A stretch of DNA of 6,546 bases from Duncaniella sp. (GTDB lineage: Bacteria > Bacteroidota > Bacteroidia > Bacteroidales > Muribaculaceae). Each line of letters begins with the position of its first letter. Position 1 is the first letter of the stretch. Positions 1-6,546 of this stretch are shown piece after piece. The stretch is taken from assembly GCA_022511285.1 (NCBI GenBank), contig JAFLRW010000017.1, positions 1-6,546 of the forward strand, in the 5' to 3' direction. The notes beneath the pieces are model-generated. The model searched no databases. It saw nothing but the letters and a program-made list of their open reading frames with translations, and was not told the origin of the DNA. A program made the translations under genes and the position numbers.

Positions 1-70
1 CTTCCATAGCAGCCACCTTTTTCTCGAGCTTGACGCTGATCAACGGGCCTTTTTTCAATGAACGACTCAT
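1..70 (-). CDS. rpsS: 30S ribosomal protein S19, 5' part only
   Basis: The first 23 codons of S19 run off the left edge of the window. The visible residues begin MSRSLKKGPLISVKLEKKV, which matches the conserved basic N-terminus of S19, where a KKGP motif precedes the first helix. S19 sits in the head of the small subunit, paired with S13 near the A site, and is the usual gene after rplB in S10 operons, so position and sequence agree. The ATG follows a 26-base gap after the rplB stop. That gap has no AGGAGG-like motif, as usual in Bacteroidota. The rest of the gene cannot be judged from here. Confidence 0.95.
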   Translation of the reverse strand, partial: MSRSLKKGPLISVKLEKKVAAME

Positions 71-96
71 AAAGTATGCGTTGATTTGGTGTCAGA

Positions 97-924
97 TTAC
101 TTTTTCCTTCTCTCGATGATATACTTTGACGAGTGCTTTTTGGGAGCACGAGTCTTGAGACCCTTCGAGTAGAGACCCTTGCGTGAGCGGGGATGACCAC
201 CAGAAGCGCGGCCTTCGCCACCACCCATTGGGTGATCGACAGGGTTCATAACAACGCCGCGGTTGCGGGGACGACGGCCGAGCCAGCGCGAGCGGCCGGC
301 TTTGCCGGAGCGTTCGAGGGAGTGCTCGGAGTTGCCCACAACGCCGACAGTGGCGCGACAAGCGGCGAGAATCTTGCGTGTCTCACCGGAGGGTAATTTG
401 ACAATGGCATAGGTGCCCTCACGCGAGATGAGCTGAGCGAAGGTGCCTGCAGAGCGGGCCATAAAAGCTCCCTGGCCGGGACGAAGCTCGATGTTGTGGA
501 CGAGTGTACCGACGGGGATGTTAGCGAGGGGAAGGCAGTTGCCAACCTCAGGCTGTGCTTCAGGACCGGACATAAGGACGTCGCCTACTTTGAGTCCGTT
601 GGGTGCGATAATGTATGCCTTAGCGCCATCCTTATAGAAGAGGAGGGCGATTCGAGCCGAGCGGTTAGGATCGTACTCGATTGTCTTGACGGTGGCGGGA
701 ATACCGTCTTTGGTTCTCTTAAAGTCAATAACGCGATATTTGCGTTTGTGGCCACCACCAAGGTAGCGGGTGGTGAGGTGTCCCTCGGAGTTGCGGCCTC
801 CTGAGGACTTTTTGCCGACTGTAAGAGATTTCTCCGGTGTTGTAGCAGTGATTATACCTTTGAATACACCGATTACTTTGTGTCTCTGGCCCGGGGTGGT
901 GGGCTTGAATTTTCTTACTGCCAT
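97..924 (-). CDS. rplB: 50S ribosomal protein L2
   Basis: 275 codons, close to the family's usual 270-280. L2 binds 23S rRNA near the peptidyl transferase centre and is needed for subunit association and peptide bond formation. The conserved N-terminal GGGHKRKYRVIDFKR block is at residues 56-70, the EYDPNRSARIAL block at 83-94, and the C-terminal NPVDHPMGGGEGR motif at 227-239. The histidine equivalent to the functionally important E. coli His229 is kept (His231 here). The next variable position is Met instead of the proteobacterial His, which I believe is common in Bacteroidota. The extreme C-terminus is very basic. The start lies 6 bases after the rplW stop (TAA TAAGAA ATG), leaving no room for a normal ribosome-binding site outside rplW, so translational coupling is likely. 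The stop is TAA. Confidence 0.98.
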   Translation of the reverse strand: MAVRKFKPTTPGQRHKVIGVFKGIITATTPEKSLTVGKKSSGGRNSEGHLTTRYLGGGHKRKYRVIDFKRTKDGIPATVKTIEYDPNRSARIALLFYKDGAKAYIIAPNGLKVGDVLMSGPEAQPEVGNCLPLANIPVGTLVHNIELRPGQGAFMARSAGTFAQLISREGTYAIVKLPSGETRKILAACRATVGVVGNSEHSLERSGKAGRSRWLGRRPRNRGVVMNPVDHPMGGGEGRASGGHPRSRKGLYSKGLKTRAPKKHSSKYIIERRKK

Positions 925-930
925 TTCTTA

Positions 931-1221
931 TTAAATGTTGCTATAAAAGTCGATGGTCTGGCCGTCGAGCACGTCGACGATAGCTTTCTTCCAAGCGGCA
1001 GTTTTGCCACGGAGGAGTCCGCTTTTAGTCCAGCGCGACTTGTTCTTTGAACGCATGTTCATAGTGTTGACACGGGTGACCTTAACGCCGTAGAGTTTTT
1101 CTACGAGGCTCTTGATCTCATACTTATTAGCCTGAGGAGAAACGGCGAAGGTGTAGCGATTGGCGGTCTCGGTGAGGCGAGAAGCCTTCTCGGTCACGAT
1201 GGGTTTGATAGAGATTTCCAT
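931..1221 (-). CDS. rplW: 50S ribosomal protein L23
   Basis: 96 codons, the normal L23 size. L23 lies at the exit of the nascent-peptide tunnel and is the docking site for trigger factor and the signal recognition particle. The protein opens with IKPIVTEKAS (residues 5-14). Its glutamate (Glu11) aligns with E. coli Glu18, the trigger factor contact, so chaperone docking should work as usual. Next come the family's YEIKSLVEKLYGVKV stretch (34-48) and VNTMN (51-55). A basic loop (58-73) leads into the WKKAIVDVLDGQTIDFY ending (77-93). It lies between rplD and rplB in the canonical S10 order. The 27-base gap from rplD is A-rich with no Shine-Dalgarno motif. Stop TAA. Confidence 0.97.
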   Translation of the reverse strand: MEISIKPIVTEKASRLTETANRYTFAVSPQANKYEIKSLVEKLYGVKVTRVNTMNMRSKNKSRWTKSGLLRGKTAAWKKAIVDVLDGQTIDFYSNI

Positions 1222-1248
1222 TTTTACTTCTTGTTTTCTCGTTTAGGC

Positions 1249-1869
1249 TTAAATATTATTGATGGCATCGAGAGCTCCCTCAGAGATGAGGATTGCGTTC
1301 GAGGTCATCACAGCATAAGTATTAATCTCCGACGCAACCATTGTCTTTGCGCCGGGGATATTACGGGCAGACAAAGTTACGTTTTTATTTTCAGACGGTA
1401 AAACGAGGAGTACCTTTTTGCCTTCGACTTTCAGATTCTTAACAATATTTAAGAAATCTTTAGTTTTAGGAGCGTCAAGGTTGAAATTCTCGACTACCAT
1501 AATCTGTGAATCCTGGAGTTTGGCTGTGAGAGCGCTACGGCGAGCGAGCTGTTTAACTTTCTTATTCAACTTGAAGCGATAGTCACGGGGACGGGGACCG
1601 AACACGCGACCACCACCAACGAGGACAGGAGAGTTGATGTCGCCAATACGGCTGCCGCCGCCACCTTTCTGCTTGTGGAGCTTGCGAGTGGAACCGGAAA
1701 CCTCAGAGCGCTCCTTGGCCTTGTGAGTGCCTTGGCGCTGGTTGGCGAGATACTGCTTGACGTCGAGGTAGACAGCGTGCTCGCTTATTTCAGCGGCAAA
1801 TACCTCGTCGGAGAGCACGGCTTTGCGGCCAGTGTCTTCACCTTTTATATTGTAGATTGCGACTTCCAT
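1249..1869 (-). CDS. rplD: 50S ribosomal protein L4
   Basis: 206 codons, typical for L4. L4 has a globular domain on the ribosome surface and a long loop lining the peptide exit tunnel. The loop region is visible as LHKQKGGGGSRIGDINSPVL (residues 64-83), followed by GGGRVFGPRPRDY (85-97). Lys68 aligns with E. coli Lys63, whose change gives macrolide resistance, so this allele looks wild type there. The loop reads KGGGGSRIG instead of the E. coli KGTGRARSG, probably a lineage variant. In E. coli, L4 also represses the S10 operon by acting on a leader upstream of rpsJ; no room for such a leader exists here. The ATG directly abuts the rplC stop (TAAATG), so it probably depends on ribosomes arriving from rplC. 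Stop TAA. Confidence 0.97.
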   Translation of the reverse strand: MEVAIYNIKGEDTGRKAVLSDEVFAAEISEHAVYLDVKQYLANQRQGTHKAKERSEVSGSTRKLHKQKGGGGSRIGDINSPVLVGGGRVFGPRPRDYRFKLNKKVKQLARRSALTAKLQDSQIMVVENFNLDAPKTKDFLNIVKNLKVEGKKVLLVLPSENKNVTLSARNIPGAKTMVASEINTYAVMTSNAILISEGALDAINNI

Positions 1870-2487
1870 TTACTTTTCAATTAAAACGATTGAACCTTTG
1901 CTTCCGGGGATAGAACCCTTGATGATGAGGACATTGTGTTCGGGCATAACGCGAATCACCTGGAGGTTCTGAATGGTCACCTTCTGGTTGCCCATCTGGC
2001 CTGCCATTCGCATACCTTTGAACACCTTGGCGGGATAGGAGCAAGCACCTACCGAACCGGGGGCGCGGAGACGGTTGTGCTGGCCGTGAGTTGACTGGCC
2101 TACACCACCAAAGCCGTGGCGCTTAACAACGCCCTGGAAACCTTTACCCTTGGAGGTACCCTGAATGTCGACGAAGTCGCCTTCGCTGAAGAGGTCGACG
2201 GTGATAGTCTCACCTGCCTTCACCTCGTTGCCAAATCCTTTGAACTCGGCCAAGTGGCGCTGGGGAGCTACTCCGGCTTTTTTGAAATGGCCTGCCATAG
2301 GCGCAGTGGTGTGCTTTTCTTTCTTCTCGATGAAGCCAAGCTGCACTGCATCATAGCCATCTTTATCAGCCGTTTTCACTTGAGTAACTACGCAGGGGCC
2401 AACTTCGATAACAGTGCACGGCACGTTTTTGCCGTCGGCACTGAAAACGGATGTCATTCCGATTTTTTTTCCTAATAATCCTGGCAT
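1870..2487 (-). CDS. rplC: 50S ribosomal protein L3
   Basis: 205 codons, normal for L3, an early-assembly protein whose long loop reaches toward the peptidyl transferase centre. Visible landmarks are the N-terminal LLGKKIGMTSVF (residues 4-15), GTSKGKGFQGVVKRHGF (110-126), and PGSVGACSYPAKVFKG (143-158) with MAGQMGNQKVT (161-171). E. coli L3 carries GQNQTP in this loop, with a glutamine methylated by PrmB. Here the aligned residues are GACSYP, so that modification cannot occur. The start is preceded by a purine-rich AAAGAGAA with only weak Shine-Dalgarno character. A run of eight A residues near codons 6-9 is read in frame as lysines. Stop TAA, directly joined to the rplD start. Confidence 0.97.
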   Translation of the reverse strand: MPGLLGKKIGMTSVFSADGKNVPCTVIEVGPCVVTQVKTADKDGYDAVQLGFIEKKEKHTTAPMAGHFKKAGVAPQRHLAEFKGFGNEVKAGETITVDLFSEGDFVDIQGTSKGKGFQGVVKRHGFGGVGQSTHGQHNRLRAPGSVGACSYPAKVFKGMRMAGQMGNQKVTIQNLQVIRVMPEHNVLIIKGSIPGSKGSIVLIEK

Positions 2488-2550
2488 TTCTCTTTGATTT
2501 AGAAAATGTGAACTGATGGAGTGTTGTTGAATTGATTGAATGTCTACTCA

Positions 2551-2569
2551 ATATCCGCGACCGGGATAT
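2551..2569 (-). other. Small intercistronic hairpin after rpsJ
   Basis: An inverted repeat with arms ATATCC / GGATAT (6 bp, 7-base loop) overlaps the rpsJ stop codon and opens the 81-base rpsJ-rplC gap. No T-run follows it on the coding strand, so it does not look like an intrinsic terminator. It may only mark an mRNA processing or stability point. The rest of the gap (2488-2550) is A/T-rich, with no recognisable promoter and no strong ribosome-binding site. Confidence 0.35.
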
Positions 2570-2874
2570 CAGACCTTGATTTCTACCTCAACACCGGAGG
2601 GGAGTTCGAGCTTCATAAGAGCGTCGACAGTCTTGCCGGTTGAGTTGTGGATGTCAATAAGGCGCTTGTAGCTGGACAGCTGGAACTGTTCGCGAGACTT
2701 CTTGTTGACGAAGGTAGAGCGGTTGACAGTGAAGATGCGACGGTGGGTGGGCAGGGGTATTGGGCCTGAAATCACAGCACCGGTGGCTTTAACAGTCTTC
2801 ACAATCTTCTCAGCCGACTTATCAACAAGGTTGTAGTCGTAAGATTTGAGTTTGATTCTGATTGTTTGGTCCAT
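2569..2874 (-). CDS. rpsJ: 30S ribosomal protein S10 (NusE)
   Basis: 101 codons, matching the usual S10 length of 101-105. S10 is part of the head of the small subunit and, as NusE, also bridges NusG to ribosomes and takes part in antitermination. Features are the N-terminal IRIKLKSYDYNLVDKSAEKI (residues 5-24), the GPIPLPTHRRIFTV block (37-50) before the long loop, and KTVDALMKLELPSGVEVEIKV at the end. I chose the ATG at 2872-2874. The open frame extends 19 codons further upstream to 2931, but that extension lies mostly inside fusA, has no similarity to S10, and would make the protein abnormally long. The gap from fusA is 26 bases with no Shine-Dalgarno motif. This is the only gene here ending in TGA. 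Confidence 0.96.
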   Translation of the reverse strand: MDQTIRIKLKSYDYNLVDKSAEKIVKTVKATGAVISGPIPLPTHRRIFTVNRSTFVNKKSREQFQLSSYKRLIDIHNSTGKTVDALMKLELPSGVEVEIKV

Positions 2875-2900
2875 ATTGTTAGTTGAATGAAAGTGTCTCT

Positions 2901-5024
<2,124 letters not shown>

Positions 5025-5032
5025 AGCTGAAT

Positions 5033-5036
5033 CCTC
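5033..5036 (-). promoter_or_regulatory. Shine-Dalgarno motif of fusA
   Basis: On the coding strand the sequence AAGAGGATTCAGCT precedes the GTG start. The GAGG core is complementary to the CCUC of the 16S 3' end and lies 8 bases from the start, an effective distance. None of the other genes in the window has a comparable motif, and this one supports the choice of the GTG as start. Confidence 0.6.
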
Positions 5037-5087
5037 TTTCTTTCAGATAAAAAACAAATGAAGAACTTAACACGGTTCCCTAAGAGA

Positions 5088-5115
5088 CCTTCAGCACGCC
5101 GAAGCGTGCTGAAGG
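5088..5115 (-). other. Perfect 12-bp hairpin with UUCG loop between rpsG and fusA
   Basis: The arms are CCTTCAGCACGC (one end) and GCGTGCTGAAGG (the other), a perfect 12-bp inverted repeat. On the coding strand the four-base loop is TTCG closed by C-G, giving the RNA motif C(UUCG)G, one of the most stable tetraloops known. The hairpin begins 25 bases after the rpsG stop and ends 63 bases before the fusA start. The coding strand continues TCTCTTAGGG, not a U-run, so it is not a clear intrinsic terminator. A role in mRNA processing, protection of the upstream message, or partial attenuation between rpsG and fusA is plausible. The remainder of the gap (5025-5087) is A/T-rich and holds the fusA ribosome-binding site. 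Confidence 0.85.
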
Positions 5116-5140
5116 ATATGGAAACCTATGCGGTTGGGGC

Positions 5141-5617
5141 TTACCAGCGATAGTGCGCGAATGCCTTGTTGGCCTCGGCCATCTTGTGCATATCCTCTTT
5201 ACGCTTGTATGCGCCGCCCTGCTCATTGAAAGCGTCGACAATCTCAGCGGCTAATTTCTCAGCCATAGTCTTGCCGCCGCGCTTGCGGGCATAGAGGATG
5301 AGGTTTTTCATCGATATTGATTCCTTGCGGTCGGGACGGATTTCAGTGGGCACCTGGAAGGTGGCACCGCCAACGCGACGCGACTTCACCTCGACTTGAG
5401 GTGTGATATTCTCGAGAGCCTTCTTCCAGATTTCGAGAGCAGTCTGCTCCTCGTTGGGAAGTTTGCCTTTGACGAGTTCGAGAGCTGAATAGAAGATAGC
5501 GTAAGAGATATTCTTCTTGCCATCATACATCAGATGATTGACAAACTTTGATACTCTCACATCGCTAAACACGGGATCGGGGAGAATCACCCGTTTTTTG
5601 GGCTTTGCTTTACGCAT
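5141..5617 (-). CDS. rpsG: 30S ribosomal protein S7
   Basis: 158 codons, within the normal S7 range. S7 starts assembly of the 30S head by binding the 3' domain of 16S rRNA and lies near the E-site tRNA. The protein begins with a basic arm (MRKAKPKKR, residues 1-9), then FVNHLMYDGKKNISYAIFYSAL (25-46), the beta-hairpin KSRRVGGATFQVP (78-90) that contacts E-site tRNA, and ends in the characteristic AFAHYRW. In E. coli S7 represses its own operon by binding the rpsL-rpsG intercistronic RNA. Here the corresponding gap is 204 bases and rich in potential structure, so a similar feedback is possible but unproven. The ATG follows a strongly A-rich leader without Shine-Dalgarno sequence, typical of the phylum. 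Stop TAA. Confidence 0.98.
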   Translation of the reverse strand: MRKAKPKKRVILPDPVFSDVRVSKFVNHLMYDGKKNISYAIFYSALELVKGKLPNEEQTALEIWKKALENITPQVEVKSRRVGGATFQVPTEIRPDRKESISMKNLILYARKRGGKTMAEKLAAEIVDAFNEQGGAYKRKEDMHKMAEANKAFAHYRW

Positions 5618-5639
5618 TGTTTTGTTTAAGTTTTTGTTT

Positions 5640-5655
5640 TTGGTTGCTTGGTTGC
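5640..5655 (-). repeat. Tandem 8-bp repeat in the rpsG leader
   Basis: Two exact head-to-tail copies of GCAACCAA (coding strand) lie 22-38 bases upstream of the rpsG start, followed by AAAACAAAAACTTAAACAAAACA up to the ATG. The unstructured, A-rich, G-poor tract is what a Shine-Dalgarno-independent start would be expected to use. The repeat may simply be slippage within this low-complexity stretch. Confidence 0.6.
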
Positions 5656-5671
5656 TGCATCTTTCTTCTTC

Positions 5672-5696
5672 AACGCCAGCCCCTCCGGGCAGCGTT
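5672..5696 (-). other. Hairpin upstream of rpsG
   Basis: On the coding strand AACGCTGCCC pairs with GGGCTGGCGTT around a GGAG loop: ten pairs including one U-G, with a single bulged U. It lies 54 bases before the rpsG start, in the interval where E. coli S7 binds its own mRNA. The 5' arm has a near-identical second copy at 5806-5816, so the 3' arm has two possible partners. Confidence 0.6.
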
Positions 5697-5718
5697 TACT
5701 CAACCTGATTTAGCCTTC

Positions 5719-5768
5719 CAATCAAATCAAAAACGAGAGGTTAATGACTCGGTTTTTAAGATTGATTG
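5719..5768 (-). other. Long imperfect stem-loop in the rpsL-rpsG gap
   Basis: An inner stem AAAAAC(C)GAG / CTCGTTTTT has nine pairs with one bulged C and a loop of about ten bases. It is enclosed by an outer stem CAATCAA / TTGATTG of seven pairs, with a short internal loop between. The result is a 50-base stem-loop midway between rpsL and rpsG. The inner 3' arm ends in TTTTT, but the coding strand then continues GATTTGATTGG, so terminator activity would be weak at best. Confidence 0.5.
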
Positions 5769-5805
5769 CTTCTTGTTTTCAGAAAAGGAGCGTCGTTTGT
5801 GATTA

Positions 5806-5816
5806 GGGTAGCGTTT
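5806..5816 (-). repeat. Upstream copy of AAACGCTRCCC repeat
   Basis: The coding strand reads AAACGCTACCC just after the rpsL stop and AAACGCTGCCC at 5687-5697, an 11-base direct repeat with one difference about 110 bases apart. Both copies can form ten base pairs with the single complementary arm at 5672-5682, the upstream copy with a bulged C. The two pairings would exclude each other. Confidence 0.5.
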
Positions 5817-5821
5817 CGGGC

Positions 5822-6205
5822 TTATTTCTTTGCAGCCTTGGGACGCTTAGCGCCATATTTAGAGCGGCGCTGTGTGCGGTCTTTCACGCCCGAGGTATCG
5901 AGTGTACCGCGCACAATGTGATAACGAACACCGGGGAGGTCTTTCACACGACCGCCGCGAACAAGCACGATTGAGTGCTCCTGCAGGTTGTGACCCTCGC
6001 CGGGGATGTAGCTGTTGACCTCTTTGCCATTTGTGAGGCGCACACGGGCCACCTTACGCATAGCTGAGTTAGGCTTCTTGGGAGTAGTGGTGTAGACACG
6101 CACGCACACGCCACGACGCTGGGGGCACGAATCAAGTGCGGGCGACTTGCTCTTGTCTTCAAGAGCTACACGACCTTTTCTGACTAATTGCTGAATAGTA
6201 GGCAT
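5822..6205 (-). CDS. rpsL: 30S ribosomal protein S12
   Basis: 127 codons, standard for S12, the only protein at the decoding centre and the determinant of streptomycin response. The conserved TTTPKKPNSAMRK block is at residues 39-51 and RGGRVKDLPGVRYH at 83-96. Lys43 and Lys88 are both present, the streptomycin-sensitive state, and Asp89, the methylthiolation target of RimO in E. coli, is kept. The body contains LTNGKEVNSYIPGEGHNLQEH (57-77) and a lysine-rich tail. It is the first gene of the cluster after the promoter. The ATG follows an A-rich leader (CAAACAAAAGAAACTAAG) without Shine-Dalgarno motif. Stop TAA. Confidence 0.98.
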   Translation of the reverse strand: MPTIQQLVRKGRVALEDKSKSPALDSCPQRRGVCVRVYTTTPKKPNSAMRKVARVRLTNGKEVNSYIPGEGHNLQEHSIVLVRGGRVKDLPGVRYHIVRGTLDTSGVKDRTQRRSKYGAKRPKAAKK

Positions 6206-6357
6206 CTTAGTTTCTTTTGTTTGACTTTTATGTAATTATTATGTTGTTCTCTATTTTTGGCCTCAAAGAAACACGTCTTCCGACACGCACCCGCCGCCCC
6301 AACGCAACTGACAATCAGATTGTTAGCTGCGACGTGACGCCGGAATAATCCTTAAAG
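6206..6357 (-). promoter_or_regulatory. Structured 5' leader of rpsL
   Basis: About 150 untranslated bases separate the expected transcription start from the rpsL ATG, long for this phylum. No gene fits in it. Two hairpins are visible. At 6304-6330, GCAGCTAACAAT pairs with ATTGTCAGTTGC around a CTG loop, with one G-U and one A-C mismatch. At 6272-6287, CGTGTC pairs with GACGTG around a GNRA-type GGAA loop, with two wobble pairs. GACGTG (6272-6277) can instead pair perfectly with CACGTC at 6331-6336, enclosing the first hairpin. The last 50 bases before the ATG are A-rich and probably unpaired. Whether this binds a regulator is unknown; I do not recognise a named leader or riboswitch. Confidence 0.5.
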
Positions 6358-6362
6358 CGTTG

Positions 6363-6394
6363 CAAAATTACAAATTATTCGGCTAATTACCAAA
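6363..6394 (-). promoter_or_regulatory. Bacteroidota-type promoter of the rpsL cluster
   Basis: On the coding strand, TTTG (6391-6394) is followed after exactly 20 bases by TAATTTTG (6363-6370). This is a full match to the -33 TTTG / -7 TAnnTTTG elements used by the primary sigma factor of Bacteroidota. Transcription should start about 5-8 bases further on, near 6355-6358. An A/T-only tract lies just upstream of the -33 box (around 6404-6416), where an UP-like element would be expected for a highly expressed ribosomal operon. It is the only convincing promoter in the window, so it probably drives rpsL and the genes that follow. Confidence 0.82.
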
Positions 6395-6416
6395 CACTTC
6401 CGCATTTTTATTTTTA

Positions 6417-6546
6417 CTATTCGCCGGAAACCGAGCAGACATTGAGCCACCAACAGGCCGAATCCTCACGATATTCCAACTTTCGGCCATCATCAATAGC
6501 AACCGCCGTCACCACCTCATCGGCACGATGCTCACCGACAGCAACA
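6417..6546 (-). CDS. Unidentified protein, C-terminal 42 residues only
   Basis: One minus-strand frame stays open from the right edge of the window to a TAG at 6417-6419, immediately followed by an in-frame TAA. It encodes 42 residues ending in YREDSACWWLNVCSVSGE. The other two minus-strand frames are closed nearby, and codon choice looks like real coding sequence, but one plus-strand frame is also open here, so the evidence is moderate. I recognise no domain. The tail does not resemble rpoC or the small DUF3467 protein that I recall preceding rpsL in Bacteroides. It ends 23 bases before the -33 box of the rpsL promoter, with no visible terminator between. Confidence 0.45.
   Translation of the reverse strand, partial: VAVGEHRADEVVTAVAIDDGRKLEYREDSACWWLNVCSVSGE

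Noticed and set aside
2463..2470. Run of eight A on the coding strand in rplC as a frameshift site
   Set aside because: The normal frame gives the expected L3 N-terminus (LLGKKIGMT) with no second frame to join; at most a place to watch for sequencing error.
5025..5087. Second promoter ahead of fusA (TTCATTTG resembles TAnnTTTG)
   Set aside because: The second base of the -7 element is wrong and no TTTG lies about 20 bases upstream.
5088..5115. Hairpin as a Rho-independent terminator
   Set aside because: No U-run follows on either strand, and fusA continues in the same direction without a clear promoter of its own.
5605..5802. 65-codon plus-strand frame across the rpsL-rpsG gap
   Set aside because: Begins inside rpsG on the opposite strand, covers A/T-rich leader sequence, and encodes a cysteine- and leucine-rich stretch produced by the T-rich complement of the A-rich leader.
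5942..6079. Streptomycin-resistance changes in S12
   Set aside because: Lys43, Lys88 and Pro91 are all the wild-type residues.
6417..6546. Plus-strand open frame opposite the unknown gene tail
   Set aside because: No start codon or ribosome-binding site at its left end, and the promoter region that it would read from points the other way; the minus-strand frame ending in tandem stops before the promoter is the better reading.

Overview
The window is an ordinary, highly conserved ribosomal-protein and translation-factor cluster, read entirely from the minus strand (right to left as printed). In transcription order: the tail of an unidentified gene, then rpsL (S12), rpsG (S7), fusA (EF-G), rpsJ (S10), rplC (L3), rplD (L4), rplW (L23), rplB (L2) and the first 23 codons of rpsS (S19). 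This is the str operon running directly into the S10 operon.

The organism looks like a member of the Bacteroidota, most likely Bacteroidales, for four reasons. (1) No tuf gene lies between fusA and rpsJ. (2) The promoter ahead of rpsL matches the Bacteroidota -33 TTTG / -7 TAnnTTTG pattern exactly, with a 20-base spacer. (3) Nearly all starts lack a Shine-Dalgarno sequence and follow A-rich leaders. (4) Protein details such as NPVDHPMGGGEG in L2 fit the phylum. A gut family such as Muribaculaceae is possible, but that is a guess.

Layout: 6417-6546 is the 3' end of an unknown open frame. 6206-6416 is gene-free and holds the main promoter and a structured leader of about 150 bases. rpsL is followed by a 204-base gap (5618-5821) rich in potential RNA structure. 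rpsG is followed by a 116-base gap with a perfect 12-bp hairpin capped by a UUCG tetraloop. fusA starts with GTG behind the only convincing Shine-Dalgarno sequence in the window. From rpsJ onward the genes are tightly packed: gaps of 81, 0, 27, 6 and 26 bases, plus 26 between fusA and rpsJ.

All products belong to one process. S12, S7, S10 and S19 are small-subunit proteins; L3, L4, L23 and L2 are large-subunit proteins; EF-G drives translocation on the finished ribosome. All full-length genes look intact and of normal length. No mobile element, CRISPR, RNA gene or new defence or metabolic system was found. What deserves a second look is the non-coding RNA structure between the first genes, the possible site of autoregulation in a phylum where r-protein operon control is poorly mapped.
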